Assembly (NCBI RefSeq): GCF_000006445.2
Contig: NC_006048.2
Location: 62,001-126,000 of the forward strand
Length of the DNA stretch: 64,000 nt
DNA from: Debaryomyces hansenii CBS767
Lineage: Eukaryota > Ascomycota > Pichiomycetes > Serinales > Debaryomycetaceae
Direction: 5' to 3'
Made by a program: the position numbers and the translations under genes. Below, piece by piece: positions 50,104 through 60,660 of the stretch. Below the pieces are notes generated by a model that had not been told where the DNA came from, made no database searches, and saw only the letters and a program-made list of their open reading frames with translations. The stretch's first letter is position 1. Each line of letters starts with the position of its first letter.

Positions 50104-50570
50104 GCCAAGAAGTCGTAGATTTCCTGATTGGCCGAAGATATTCCTATTTTAATGAAAACTATGTAACTTACTCACGCTGTTTGGCATGTACTTATTTAAT
50201 GATTGTTTGTGGTGGTGCTTCTTGAAAGCATATTGTACATATATTCTTCTTTACATTTGTCTTAATCTTTGCAGAATAAATAAATATGATCAAGTATTAA
50301 AGGAGTGTCGTATCGACGAGAGAGTATGACGATTCAGGGTCGTCCAATTCGATATGGACAAACCAGACGTATCAATAGTATGATGTTCTTATACCGTAAG
50401 AAAATGTAGTTACGTGAGTATTAATAGAGTCGATATAGAAGCTTATTAGCTCGCGATCTTGGCTGTGCCTACTTCATTTATAGTTTATCCTTAATTCTAT
50501 TTTGATAGCATCCTACATCGCTTTTTCAATAAATCACCGAATCAAGGGTTATACATTCGTTCTTTTTAAA
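50104..50570. other. Intergenic, no gene seen
   Basis: This spacer of 467 bases holds the TOM20 3' end and the exoglucanase promoter. The exoglucanase start was moved downstream to 50571, so the TTG-started extension from 50502 lies here. No clear motif. Confidence 0.5.
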
Positions 50571-52040
50571 ATGCGGCTGATGACATGTATCTATTCGTTG
50601 TTGCTAACATTTTGGTTTGCACAATTGACTCTTGGATTGAATTCGACCAGTCCGTCTGGAAATAGTTCCTCACTAATCCAATCTCAATATAACTCTAGAA
50701 ACTTTCATTACAAAGGAGTAGCATTAGGAGGATGGTTGATCCTTGAACCATATATAACTCCTTCGCTATTCTTGGAATTTAATAAAACTAGTGGTAAGGA
50801 TTCTGATATTCCAATAGATGAACATGCCTATTGCAAAAAGCTCGGTTATAAAGAGGCAAAAAACAGACTAACCAAGCACTGGGATACCTTCTACAATGAG
50901 TCAGACTTTGCCCAAATCAAAGAATATGGTTTAAATATGGTTCGTATCCCAATTGGTTATTGGGCATTTGAAAAGCTTGAAAATGACTCGTATGTGCCTG
51001 GAGCAGAGAAGTATTTAGATCAAGCCATAGAATGGGCATATAAATATAATTTAAAAGTATGGGTTGATCTCCATGGCTTACCTGGATCTCAAAATGGATT
51101 TGATAATTCAGGTCTTAGAAGCCTTGATTACCCAGGATGGTTTAATAGAACTGAGCATGTTGATTTGAGTCATAGGGTGTTAAATAAAATTTATTCAAAG
51201 TATGGAGGACATAACATGTCAACCGAATACAAAGATACAATTTTGGGTATTGAGGTTGTTAACGAACCTCTTGGTCCTAAGCTATCTATGAAAAAAGTAA
51301 AGAAGTTTTATGAAGATAGCTATGGAAATGCAAGAAAAATACAAGCAGTGAATAATACAATTGTATTCCACGATGCTTTCCAACTGATGGGTTACTGGAA
51401 TAAATTTCTATCTTATTCGGGTAATAAGACTAATTCTACCATTGATAACTATAATATACTCGTAGATCATCATCATTACGAAGTCTTTTCACTGGGTGCT
51501 TTAAATCTGACCATTGACGGACATCTCCTGAGTATCAAATCTCTTAGCTCTTCTATCAAAGATGAGAATAAACATCACCCTGCAGTTGTTGGTGAATGGC
51601 TGGCTGCTTTAACAGATTGCACCCCTTGGTTAAACGGTGTAGGTATAGGCACGAGATTTGAGGGCACGTCACCATATACAAATGATAAGATTGGAACCTG
51701 TGATGATATCAATACGTGGGGTAAGTGGTCAAAGGAACAGAAAAAGAATTATAGAAAGTTCGTTGAAATGCAACTCGATCAATATAGTTCCAAAATGAAT
51801 GGTTGGATATTTTGGTGTTTCAAAACGGAGACATCAATAGAATGGGATTTTAAACGGTTGGTCCATTTCGATCTTATGCCCCAACCACTAGATGACAGAA
51901 AATATATAGTCAATGGTACCGACACAGATGAAGGTGATGACAAGAAAAGTATAGCTTCGACTACTCGCCATCGAAACATATGGCTTTTGCTTGTTACCTT
52001 TGGTCTTCAATTAGTCAATGTTCTAAGTGACCAATATTAA
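50571..52040 (+). CDS. EXG2: Exo-1,3-beta-glucanase, probable GPI-anchored (Exg2/Spr1 type)
   Basis: This 489-residue glycoside hydrolase family 5 protein starts with a signal peptide (residues 4-22, MTCIYSLLLTFWFAQLTLG). GH5 motifs: GVALGGWLILEPYITPSLF, GLNMVRIPIGYWAF, LKVWVDLHGLPGSQNG, the acid/base Glu232 in GIEVVNEPLG and the nucleophile Glu342 in VVGEWLAAL. About a dozen N-glycosylation sequons are visible. The C-terminus has a Ser/Thr region and a hydrophobic end (WLLLVTFGLQLVNVL), which suggests a GPI anchor and plasma-membrane or wall location, as in Exg2. It trims beta-1,3-glucan. CTG codons at residues 272, 308, 313 and 320 help judge the genetic code. ATG 50571, not TTG 50502. Confidence 0.9.
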   Translation: MRLMTCIYSLLLTFWFAQLTLGLNSTSPSGNSSSLIQSQYNSRNFHYKGVALGGWLILEPYITPSLFLEFNKTSGKDSDIPIDEHAYCKKLGYKEAKNRLTKHWDTFYNESDFAQIKEYGLNMVRIPIGYWAFEKLENDSYVPGAEKYLDQAIEWAYKYNLKVWVDLHGLPGSQNGFDNSGLRSLDYPGWFNRTEHVDLSHRVLNKIYSKYGGHNMSTEYKDTILGIEVVNEPLGPKLSMKKVKKFYEDSYGNARKIQAVNNTIVFHDAFQLMGYWNKFLSYSGNKTNSTIDNYNILVDHHHYEVFSLGALNLTIDGHLLSIKSLSSSIKDENKHHPAVVGEWLAALTDCTPWLNGVGIGTRFEGTSPYTNDKIGTCDDINTWGKWSKEQKKNYRKFVEMQLDQYSSKMNGWIFWCFKTETSIEWDFKRLVHFDLMPQPLDDRKYIVNGTDTDEGDDKKSIASTTRHRNIWLLLVTFGLQLVNVLSDQY

Positions 52041-52399
52041 AATGAAGTCATGAGAATGTTTTCTATTAAGGCTAATAAGAAGAATAGTCTGGCAACTACG
52101 GCTGCAACTAATGTGCAATAAATTGTGGTAACACTGTAGTACAAGACTGAACTAAATACATTATACAATAGACACCATCTATAACAGATTCTATTCAGTC
52201 CAATTTAGTATATACCACAATCAGGAGGCAATTCAGGCATTTCAATGGCTGTATTGATAGGATTTTTACATAAACCGTATATAGAGCAAATCATTATATA
52301 TCACGTGTAATTATCAACAAGTTCTGTAGGCTTGAAAAAACCCTAGAGGTAGTTCTAGAAAAGAACAGAACCCAATTGTGATAATTACTTTAAACGAAA
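52041..52399. promoter_or_regulatory. Intergenic, HOM6 promoter
   Basis: The spacer carries a Cbf1-type CACGTG at 52302-52307, about 95 bases before the HOM6 ATG. In yeasts CACGTG bound by Cbf1 serves methionine and sulfur-pathway genes. No Gcn4-type TGACTC was seen here. No other gene. Confidence 0.5.
52302..52307. promoter_or_regulatory. CACGTG, Cbf1-type site upstream of HOM6
   Basis: The palindromic CACGTG lies about 95 bases before the HOM6 start. Cbf1 binding to it is known for methionine-pathway genes in yeasts; here it is inferred. Confidence 0.5.
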
Positions 52400-53482
52400 A
52401 TGGTCAAATCTGTCAATGTTGCTATTATTGGTTCGGGTGTTGTTGGTTCAGCATTTGTTAATCAATTAAAAAACTTAAAAACTGCTATTAACTTCAATGT
52501 TGTCTACTTTGCTAGATCTTCTAAAGAAGCATTATTCTCTTCTGACTATAAACCTGTTGACTTAGCTTCTTACAAGAATGCTTCGGCGCAGGCTGTTTTA
52601 TCATTGGACGAGTTGACGAAGTTTTTGAAAGGTGCTTCCAAGCCAACTATCTTAATTGATAACACCTCAAATAGTACTATAGCTGATTACTACCCTACAT
52701 TTGTTAAAGAAGGTATCTCTATTGCTACTCCAAATAAGAAGGCTTTTTCGTCTGATTTATCAGTCTGGAATGAAATCTTCAAGAACTCTGAGGCTCCTTC
52801 CGGTGGTTTGGTTTATCATGAAGCTACCGTTGGTGCTGGATTGCCAATTATCGGTCCTTTGAGAGATTTGATTACTACTGGCGATAAAGTTGAAAAAATC
52901 GAAGGTATCTTCTCTGGTACATTATCATATATTTTCAACGAATTTTCTACCACTGATCCTTCTACTAAGGTAAAGTTCTCAGATGTAGTCAAAGTTGCCA
53001 AGGACTTGGGTTACACTGAGCCTGATCCAAGAGATGATTTGAACGGTTTAGATGTTGCTAGAAAGGTCACCATTTTAGCTAGAATATCAGGCTTTGATGT
53101 TGAATCTCCAACTTCTTTCCCTGTTGAGTCTCTTATTCCAAAGGAGTTAGAAAGTGTTCAAACTGCTGATGAATTTTTATCAAAATTACCAGATTTTGAT
53201 GCTGATATCCAAAAGGTTAAAGAAGAAGCGTTAGCTGAAAATAAGGTTTTAAGGTTCGTCGGTCAAGTTGATTTTAAGGCTAATAAAGTTTCTGTAGAAA
53301 TCGGTAAATACGGGTTCGACCATCCATTTGCTTCCTTGAAGGGTAGCGATAACGTCGTATCAATTAAAACCGAAAGATATTCGAACCCATTAATTATCCA
53401 AGGTGCTGGTGCTGGTGCAGAAGTTACAGCACACGGTGTTTTGGCTGATGCGATTAAGATCGCTGAAAGAATAGCTATTTAA
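52400..53482 (+). CDS. HOM6: Homoserine dehydrogenase
   Basis: This 360-residue enzyme reduces aspartate semialdehyde to homoserine, a common precursor of threonine and methionine. The NAD(P)-binding GSGVVGSAFVNQL (12-24), TPNKKAFSS near 115, the substrate region HEATVGAGLPII (about 140-151), FSGTLSYIFNEF and the catalytic-lysine region LGYTEPDPRDDLNGLDVARK are intact, and the C-terminal QGAGAGAEVTAHGVL closes the Rossmann fold. Length and sequence fit fungal Hom6 with no regulatory ACT domain. CACGTG upstream suggests sulfur-linked control. ATG at 52400. Confidence 0.97.
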   Translation: MVKSVNVAIIGSGVVGSAFVNQLKNLKTAINFNVVYFARSSKEALFSSDYKPVDLASYKNASAQAVLSLDELTKFLKGASKPTILIDNTSNSTIADYYPTFVKEGISIATPNKKAFSSDLSVWNEIFKNSEAPSGGLVYHEATVGAGLPIIGPLRDLITTGDKVEKIEGIFSGTLSYIFNEFSTTDPSTKVKFSDVVKVAKDLGYTEPDPRDDLNGLDVARKVTILARISGFDVESPTSFPVESLIPKELESVQTADEFLSKLPDFDADIQKVKEEALAENKVLRFVGQVDFKANKVSVEIGKYGFDHPFASLKGSDNVVSIKTERYSNPLIIQGAGAGAEVTAHGVLADAIKIAERIAI

Positions 53483-53547
53483 GTATATACATCATTATAA
53501 GAATCAAAATATATTATAAGGCTATCTCTACGTTATATAATCAGATA

Positions 53548-56500
53548 TTAATTAATTGCTGGTAATACAACTTCCAGACATTTTTCCCTCCAATTTTCTT
53601 TAGCCTCTTTAAAAATACCACGAAGTATTTTCTCATTTGTACAAGCTGATCTAAATTTCAACATCACTTTTTGAGAATCCATTTTATAAGACTTGAGGTA
53701 ATCTTGTTCTGGAACGGATGAAAGAGATGTGTTTAGTCTAGTGATATGTATGTTGTTAGGAGCCAAGAACAAGTCACCATTATCTCGTAATTCAACTATG
53801 TAAGCACCTGTCTTGTGAATATACTGAGCATATTGGAAAATTGGTTTACCCCAGCTATAGGAAATTTCGATGTGGTCTTTCAGAAAGAAAACAGTTGATC
53901 TATTGTCTAGTAAGAAGTCAGATTTTTTCATCAAGTATAAGTGATAATAGAATTTGTTATCTTTCAAAATGTTAGGATCCAGAAATTCAGGATCAGTCCA
54001 CGGATTTATAACCAACTTCAAATCAACAAACGAATGGAATGGATTTACTTGAGGTATAGTACATAATTCAAGCCAAGGAGTTTCAACTAGCTTTAAACCA
54101 TGCCTTTCACATAGCCTTGACCAATTTAATATAGCATCGTCTATGAACTTCTTCGTAGTATTAAGCCACTGAAGCCGGATATGATAACAGTGTTCTGGAT
54201 TGTGAACCCTATCATAATGTACAGTAACAATTTCGGGCCTAAACGACTTTTTCAAAGGATCAGCATTAAACTTGACTGATCTACTTAAGATAAATTTCTT
54301 TTTCTGCTTGGTTTTGGTTGAAGAACCAGCCATCGATGATGTCTCAGAGTCATACATATGCTGGCCTATTGAATTTGAAGTGATTTTCCTCAAATCAAGG
54401 TTATCTTGGACTGGGAAAACTGGAGATTTTGCTGACTCGGTATCTGAATTATTCCTTGTGTATGTAGGTGACGTTACTGCTGAGCCTTTTTCGCTTGAAT
54501 TCTTCTTTCTATTAAACCATCCACTATTCAATCGTTCAGGTTTGTAGTTTTTGTCAATATATTCGCCCTCAAAAGTATAGAAATAATATCCATCCAAGAA
54601 CCCATGTCTACTTTCAACGTGTTTGATCATTCCTCTGTCCATTAATGATTGACCATAACTAGTAGCATCATTTCTATTATCTATATCTTCAAAGCATTCA
54701 ATAAACCATGAGACAAGCTCGTTACCTAAAAAGCAGTGAAGATGTCTTTTGAAATGCCATGTTCTATCTACCAACCTAACACCAGTAGGACTTTGTAACT
54801 CTTGCGCTAGTTGACTCAATTTTATGCTCTTTGTAAATCTCATATTTTCTCCCAACATTAAAGAATTACTTGGTTCATTACCAGTTGCATCGTAGGTTTC
54901 CGCTTGATCGCTCAAGAACTCGTATAAGTTACCTGTGTAAAAACTGATCTCAGGCAAAATTTCTTCCTTTCTTTTAGATTCTTTATCGTCTGATTTAACA
55001 AATTTTCCTCTTTCAATCAATCCAATCAACTTACGTAAACCTTCAACACGAATCTCTTCGTCTGTTAAATTCTCATTAGATATGAAATATGCGTTTTTAG
55101 GTATATTAGCAGGTAACACAACGAATTTCATCTTGTGAAATTGCCTTTTTTCCGGTGGAATTGCATCGTCATAACCTGCTATTAACTGATCAAATTGGTT
55201 CCAATTATATTTAAGTGGTTTAGTATTAATAAAATCAAATTTAGCAGGAGCATATTCGTCAACATACCTTGTTCGAATTAAGGGAACATAACTTTGCTGT
55301 CTATAATCCTTCGAACCTAATAACCTTGAATGCTTCAATTCTTCAATCTTTCTATACATTTGAACATATAGATTTCCATTATAATCACAGGATATCCTGT
55401 GTATTTCGTCGTCCAAGGACATATAGATTCGTGAACCATAACAACTACCTTTCGGAAAGTATTTAATTAAGCTTTCTGCATTTCCACCGGGTTTTCTACT
55501 CGATTCAAATTTTTTAACTTGGTCACTATAGCAAATTTGAAATCCTAACAATAGACGTAATTGAATCATTTCCCTCATTAGGTCGTGAGTACTTTCGATT
55601 TCCAAATCATTTTCCGAATTTAGAAAGACGCTATAAATTTGAAAAGAATAGTCTGTTTCTAATTGTTTTGTTGATGGGAAAATAGAAGTAGTGACTGGTA
55701 AGGCAGCAGGTGATTCAAAGGATCTCCATTTAACTAGTCTTCTCTTTATGTTAGAAGGAAATATGTCATTCCACCTACTCAAACGAAGGAAGGATAACAT
55801 ATCAGAATGCAGCTCTTTAGAAGGGTTACGAATTTCAGTCCACAACAAGTTCGTCAACGTTTCAAATTCTTCCTCTACTTTTGTTGAGCTTTGTTTATTC
55901 CTGGACTTGGAATCTAATATATCTCGCAGCTTTGATGTATTGCTGACACTGTCGTCGCTTTTGTAAAATTCTTCTGTCTTCTGTAACCTTGGCCGAAGCT
56001 TTGTTCTTGTAATTTCATTGAATTCCTTTCTATCTCGACTAACATTTTCTTTTACGCCTTTACGTGAATCAGCTCTAATTGATGGAGCATGTACCACTGA
56101 CTTGTCTGCAGATGTCTTATTCAATGTGTACAACGAAGAAAGCGCTGATACATCTTTTCCGCTATTTGCAACTGTACCAAGAACCGAAGAATTGGTTGTG
56201 GAAACGTCAATCCTCGCAGTTGATGAATTTGGTAGTAGAGAAGTTCTATTATTCCATATTAACGATAATGGCTTGGAATTTTCTTTAGGAGTTCCTGTCT
56301 TACTATTTATTGTTGATTGCTCCGGTGAAGATGATAATTCTCGAGTCACTTTTGAATCCGAATCTTTATTTACAGGTTTGAAAACATCAGAATCATACTT
56401 GTCCATAGCTTCCACCATTGATTTCGCCTCATTAGGGACTCTGTATCTCTCAATCTTAACATCATTAATCTCATTTTCCATAACACCCATCATCTGTAAT

Positions 56501-58230
56501 TCATAGATTTTACAATGCGGTATCCATTGTGTAGAATTGGCTGTGCTATCTTTGTAAAAAGATATATCACACCAATGTGGGACACAATGGGATATTTGAC
56601 CGTCTTTCGATGGATCTCTGTAACGAAATAGAGGCACGATATGTAAAGGTGGTTGACTCAAGCAAACTATATCCAATGCACAATCAATGCTCAACATTTT
56701 TTTACTAGTTTCGTGCATCAAGCTATAGTCCACATCAAATAGACCTGTTCCTGGAGTGACCAATATGAAATGGTTTAAAGAATGTTTTAAATCAGTGTTT
56801 TTAAACCTATCATTCACCAAATGTATCCCAACATTAATAGCTTCTAGAACATTTCCCTTAACAGATGGTAAAGATTGGCCTGCCATTGTGAATTTTCCAT
56901 TATTTTCAGGTTGGCAATTAAGCATAATATCTCTTTTGAAATTTGCAAATTCTAATCTCAAATTAGCCATGATTCTATCCCAATGAAAGATACTAACCTG
57001 ATCAACAACAACTCTAAAATAATCTCGTCTATTGTTTGGTCTTTCTCCTTGGCCTAAAGAGGTCCATGGAATATTTGTTAAGTCAACGCTTGTAAATAGA
57101 ACAATAGTTATCGCATGGTGAGTATTCTTATCTCTCCATTTTTTGAAAATTTTAGGGAATAATGTATTGACTAGCTTATGAAACATTATTTCACCTGTCT
57201 CTTCAAAGTGCCACATTTCTCGAGATAATTGGACTAGAAATACCAATTTGGCACTCTTCGATCGAAATACAACTTTTGTCTTCTCACAAATCAATGCTGA
57301 AAATAACTCATTACCATTCTTATAAATTTTTTTTACTACCCCTGTCCTATTGCTAAGGAATGTAAGCCTTTTTTCAGAATAAACGCAAGTACCTACCAAT
57401 GACGAAGAAAATGTCCACATCAAATCTCTTGAAAGATTTATGTCCTTAATAAATATTTCGATTGTATCTGCTTCAATAGATTCAACGTCTAATATTGTTT
57501 TCAATTGAACCAAACTTCTTGGTGGTAAATCCATTAAATTCTGTAAAGGGTTTGAAATCAACGAAATTTGGAAATTTGTCTTTGTCTTTGTTGTATTGTT
57601 ATTATTAGCTGATAAAGTTGAGGTTGTTGCCCCGGCATTATTGTTGTTATTGGATGTATGTAAGCTTGAACTTTTAGATAATAGCGACTGATTTTTAATA
57701 ATGAAGATTAATCGTTTGGGTTTTTTATGGGGTTTAAACGTATTCAACGGTACCAATTCACAAATATCACCTTCTTTTAATCCAGGAATTACACTTGCAT
57801 CGATTATAACATCCTCTGTAGAAGTTCGTGGTTCATGAAACCAGACAGTCAATTGAATCTGTTCGGAAAGTTTTTTTGAAGCTTCCACATTCGAATCGAT
57901 ATTAGGGTCTCTTAGTATGCTATCTTTTTTGAATTTGTTAGAATGACTAGCTGGCTTTGTATATTCGATTTGACCATCACTGAAATTACGCCTACCAATC
58001 ACAATTGTATTTTCTGGTGAATTATTTCGTACGCCATGAGAAGTAGAATGTGAATTCTTGCCTATAATTAAAGTAGTACCAACATGTGAGCCCATATGTG
58101 ATGAAGATTTTGATGCTCCTATTACTCGCCTTTGGTTCGTTCTCAAAGGTTTGATCTTCAGCTTACCTGCTTCATCGTTCTGATTCATTGTTTTATTCGA
58201 TGAAGAATTGAATATCCTAGCATCATGCAT
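53548..58230 (-). CDS. IML1: Iml1, GAP subunit of SEACIT (DEPDC5 homologue)
   Basis: This 1,560-residue protein inhibits TORC1 by stimulating GTP hydrolysis on Gtr1 during nitrogen shortage, as part of the vacuolar Npr2-Npr3-Iml1 complex. An N-terminal beta-rich region (about 80-160), an Asn/Thr-rich spacer near 200 and the conserved central part (DLPPRSLVQLKTILDVES, RDYFRVVVDQVSIFHWDRIM) are visible. A DEP domain (RTWHFKRHLHCFLGNELVSWF) lies near 1150-1225, followed by a Ser-rich linker and the conserved C-terminus (HYHLYLMKKSDFLLDNRS, IQRLDT-like HITRLNTSL). The first frame codon (58239) is GTG; ATG at 58228-58230 is taken. The length matches S. cerevisiae Iml1 closely. Confidence 0.93.
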   Translation of the reverse strand: MHDARIFNSSSNKTMNQNDEAGKLKIKPLRTNQRRVIGASKSSSHMGSHVGTTLIIGKNSHSTSHGVRNNSPENTIVIGRRNFSDGQIEYTKPASHSNKFKKDSILRDPNIDSNVEASKKLSEQIQLTVWFHEPRTSTEDVIIDASVIPGLKEGDICELVPLNTFKPHKKPKRLIFIIKNQSLLSKSSSLHTSNNNNNAGATTSTLSANNNNTTKTKTNFQISLISNPLQNLMDLPPRSLVQLKTILDVESIEADTIEIFIKDINLSRDLMWTFSSSLVGTCVYSEKRLTFLSNRTGVVKKIYKNGNELFSALICEKTKVVFRSKSAKLVFLVQLSREMWHFEETGEIMFHKLVNTLFPKIFKKWRDKNTHHAITIVLFTSVDLTNIPWTSLGQGERPNNRRDYFRVVVDQVSIFHWDRIMANLRLEFANFKRDIMLNCQPENNGKFTMAGQSLPSVKGNVLEAINVGIHLVNDRFKNTDLKHSLNHFILVTPGTGLFDVDYSLMHETSKKMLSIDCALDIVCLSQPPLHIVPLFRYRDPSKDGQISHCVPHWCDISFYKDSTANSTQWIPHCKIYELQMMGVMENEINDVKIERYRVPNEAKSMVEAMDKYDSDVFKPVNKDSDSKVTRELSSSPEQSTINSKTGTPKENSKPLSLIWNNRTSLLPNSSTARIDVSTTNSSVLGTVANSGKDVSALSSLYTLNKTSADKSVVHAPSIRADSRKGVKENVSRDRKEFNEITRTKLRPRLQKTEEFYKSDDSVSNTSKLRDILDSKSRNKQSSTKVEEEFETLTNLLWTEIRNPSKELHSDMLSFLRLSRWNDIFPSNIKRRLVKWRSFESPAALPVTTSIFPSTKQLETDYSFQIYSVFLNSENDLEIESTHDLMREMIQLRLLLGFQICYSDQVKKFESSRKPGGNAESLIKYFPKGSCYGSRIYMSLDDEIHRISCDYNGNLYVQMYRKIEELKHSRLLGSKDYRQQSYVPLIRTRYVDEYAPAKFDFINTKPLKYNWNQFDQLIAGYDDAIPPEKRQFHKMKFVVLPANIPKNAYFISNENLTDEEIRVEGLRKLIGLIERGKFVKSDDKESKRKEEILPEISFYTGNLYEFLSDQAETYDATGNEPSNSLMLGENMRFTKSIKLSQLAQELQSPTGVRLVDRTWHFKRHLHCFLGNELVSWFIECFEDIDNRNDATSYGQSLMDRGMIKHVESRHGFLDGYYFYTFEGEYIDKNYKPERLNSGWFNRKKNSSEKGSAVTSPTYTRNNSDTESAKSPVFPVQDNLDLRKITSNSIGQHMYDSETSSMAGSSTKTKQKKKFILSRSVKFNADPLKKSFRPEIVTVHYDRVHNPEHCYHIRLQWLNTTKKFIDDAILNWSRLCERHGLKLVETPWLELCTIPQVNPFHSFVDLKLVINPWTDPEFLDPNILKDNKFYYHLYLMKKSDFLLDNRSTVFFLKDHIEISYSWGKPIFQYAQYIHKTGAYIVELRDNGDLFLAPNNIHITRLNTSLSSVPEQDYLKSYKMDSQKVMLKFRSACTNEKILRGIFKEAKENWREKCLEVVLPAIN

Positions 58231-58361
58231 CTTAGTCACTCAAAAATGTGTGATAGTATGCTATTGTTAACGTTACGATAACTTTCATCAATCTAATTTT
58301 CGCATTGCAACGAATTCTATACGCACCATGAATATATTACTAGTAACTAAAATATACATAA

Positions 58362-59066
58362 TTATACAGCCTTCGTTATGAACTCGTCTATGAACCACTT
58401 ATGAAATCTATAGTCATCTGATAATTCAGGGTGAAAAGAAGTTCCAAGTTTAGTACCTTGTCTTACGGCAACTATCAAGCCGTTATCCAATTGGTGCAAA
58501 ATTTGTACTGGAGCCTTATTCTCATAGTCATTCTTAGAATGAATGATTTCATTATCAACATTTTCCGACCCGTTGATATCGGATAGCACACTTGTAATGA
58601 CAGGAGCTCTAATAAATATCGTAGGAAAGTCACTTACCAGAGGGATGAAGGATGAAAAGTCCAAATCCGATTGGAACGACTGTAGCTGTCTTCCAAATGC
58701 ATTTCTCTTGACCTGGATATTCATGCCCCCCAACAATTGTTGACCTGGTCTTCCATTTTCAACTTGAGTCGACAAAAAAATCAATCCAGCACAAGTCCCC
58801 CAAATAGGCCTTTCCGATTTGACATAATGCATCAACGGCCCAAGCAAGTCAGTTCTTTGTGCAATCAATGATATAGAAGTGCTTTCTCCACCGGGTATAA
58901 CTAGTCCGTGACATCTATCCAATTGCTCCTCAGTTCTAACTTCAATGAAGTCAAATTCGAAATCTGAATATCCATTCTTTGTAGCACCTTCAAAATGTTT
59001 GATGTGTTCAATAAATGCGCCCTGTAATGCCAACACTCCAACCGTTAATTTCTTCGTAATTGTCAT
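58362..59066 (-). CDS. SNO1: Glutamine amidotransferase subunit of PLP synthase (PdxT)
   Basis: This 234-residue class I glutaminase supplies ammonia to the Snz subunit for vitamin B6 synthesis. It has VGVLALQGAF (9-18), the oxyanion motif GGES (59-62), the nucleophile Cys92 in WGTCAGLI, GRQLQSF and the His212/Glu214 pair in SFHPELS. It is divergent to SNZ1 with 593 bases between the start codons, the arrangement known from S. cerevisiae, where both are co-regulated by amino-acid starvation and stationary phase. An insertion at about 165-185 (NGSENVDNEIIHSK) is acidic and looks like a surface loop. ATG at 59064-59066. Confidence 0.96.
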   Translation of the reverse strand: MTITKKLTVGVLALQGAFIEHIKHFEGATKNGYSDFEFDFIEVRTEEQLDRCHGLVIPGGESTSISLIAQRTDLLGPLMHYVKSERPIWGTCAGLIFLSTQVENGRPGQQLLGGMNIQVKRNAFGRQLQSFQSDLDFSSFIPLVSDFPTIFIRAPVITSVLSDINGSENVDNEIIHSKNDYENKAPVQILHQLDNGLIVAVRQGTKLGTSFHPELSDDYRFHKWFIDEFITKAV

Positions 59067-59659
59067 TCTATTGTTGTACTGATTTTTTATATTTTGGTCT
59101 TGCTGATAAGCTACCTAAATATGAAAGTGCAACCTTTTATTTGAATCAAATTATTTGGTACTCTCGGATAGCCTTGAGAGATTTATTACGGTGTTTAATG
59201 ATGCCTATGTCCATCGGCTATCGTTACCCTAAACGAGAAATTTTATGACAAAATGCCTCTGTGACTAAGTGACAATGCTAAAATAGTCCCAATTACTGTA
59301 TAAACTCTTACAGGGGCTGACTGAGAGTCAAATTCGCTACTGGTTGACTCGGATTTGCTCGGTTTATGCTCGGTTATTCTATCGATAATATTAGTAACGG
59401 TCAATAATATGCAGTCTAGTTACAGCCTTTTTCATTTACGCTGCCCTCGTTAGGTTACCGGCATTCTACCGTAATACTCCCGAAAATTGCTAATCCCCAT
59501 TGATTCTGGGACATGTGCAATTACACGATTGAGTCAGACAAAGAAAGACCATAAATAATAAGCCTAAACTCCAAATTTATTTGTAAAAATTTAAAGCTAA
59601 GAATCAATTGACAATTAAAAGGTTAAAAAAAACGTTTTCAGATTTCGATATAGTATAAA
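59067..59659. promoter_or_regulatory. Divergent SNO1/SNZ1 promoter with Gcn4-type sites
   Basis: Three TGACTC-type cores are present: GAGTCA at 59325-59330, inside the palindrome TGACTGAGAGTCA (59318-59330); TGACTC at 59345-59350; and GAGTCA at 59531-59536. Gcn4 binds this sequence and drives SNZ1/SNO1 in S. cerevisiae under amino-acid starvation, so the same control is likely here. A poly-A run lies just before SNZ1 (about 59624-59631). Confidence 0.75.
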
Positions 59660-60544
59660 ATGACACAAGAATTCAAAGTTAAAGCTGGATTAGCACAAAT
59701 GTTAAAGGGTGGTGTTATCATGGATGTGGTTACTCCAGAACAGGCCAAAATTGCTGAAAAGGCCGGTGCATGTGCCGTTATGGCCTTGGAAAGAATCCCA
59801 GCCGATATGAGAGCATCGGGACAAGTATGTCGTATGTCAGATCCAAAAATGATCAAGGAGATTATGGCAACAGTTTCAATTCCGGTTATGGCAAAATGTA
59901 GAATCGGACACTTTGTTGAAGCTCAGATTTTGGAAGCATTGGAAGTTGATTACATTGACGAGTCTGAAGTGTTGACCCCAGCAGACAAATTGTACCATAT
60001 CAAAAAAGATCAATTCAAAGTTCCATTTGTATGTGGCGCAAGAAACTTAGGCGAAGCCTTGAGAAGAGTCAGTGAAGGTGCAGCCATGTTGAGAACCAAA
60101 GGAGAAGCTGGTACAGGCGATATTTCAGAAGCTGTGAGCCATATCAACTTGATCAAACAACAAATCGATCATGCTTTATCTTTGAAGTCTGAAGCCGAGG
60201 TCGCCGCGTACGCGGAAGAATTGAGAGTTCCTCTTATAACATTGCAAGAATTAATCGCCAACAAAGGAAAGTTCCCAGTTGTCAATTTTGCTGCCGGTGG
60301 TGTTGCCACTCCTGCTGATGCTGCTTTATGTATGCAATTGGGATGTGACGGTGTTTTTGTCGGTTCAGGTATTTTCAAATCCAAGAATCCCGAACTTTTA
60401 GCCAAGGCGATTGTGAATGCGGTCACCCATTATGACGATCCAAAGAAAGTTATGGAATACTCTACCGACTTAGGTGAATTGATGTTTGGTGTCAGTGTTG
60501 ACTCTTTAAAGGCCAGTGAGAAGGTATCTACAAGAGGATGGTAG
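59660..60544 (+). CDS. SNZ1: Pyridoxal 5'-phosphate synthase subunit PdxS
   Basis: This 294-residue (beta/alpha)8 protein joins ribose 5-phosphate, glyceraldehyde 3-phosphate and ammonia into PLP. It is extremely conserved: [16 protein letters not shown], Lys79 in MAKCRIGHF (the first imine lysine), [19 protein letters not shown], the second lysine Lys147 in RTKGEAGTG and [13 protein letters not shown]...GSGIFKS. It forms a dodecamer decorated by Sno1 subunits. The divergent SNO1 gene completes the complex, and the Gcn4-type sites between them serve both. ATG at 59660. Confidence 0.97.
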   Translation: MTQEFKVKAGLAQMLKGGVIMDVVTPEQAKIAEKAGACAVMALERIPADMRASGQVCRMSDPKMIKEIMATVSIPVMAKCRIGHFVEAQILEALEVDYIDESEVLTPADKLYHIKKDQFKVPFVCGARNLGEALRRVSEGAAMLRTKGEAGTGDISEAVSHINLIKQQIDHALSLKSEAEVAAYAEELRVPLITLQELIANKGKFPVVNFAAGGVATPADAALCMQLGCDGVFVGSGIFKSKNPELLAKAIVNAVTHYDDPKKVMEYSTDLGELMFGVSVDSLKASEKVSTRGW

Positions 60545-60660
60545 ATAGTCCGTTGAAGGCCGCAGAACCGCGTAGGTTCGTCCACATATAGGCCATGGTT
60601 ACAGCTCGTGTTTGAGTATTTATTCAATAACAATGTCACATTAATAAATAAATGTCTAGT

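Noticed and set aside
56018..56506. 162-codon plus-strand frame
   Set aside because: Antisense to IML1 in its Ser/Asn-rich middle, where complementary frames are often open.
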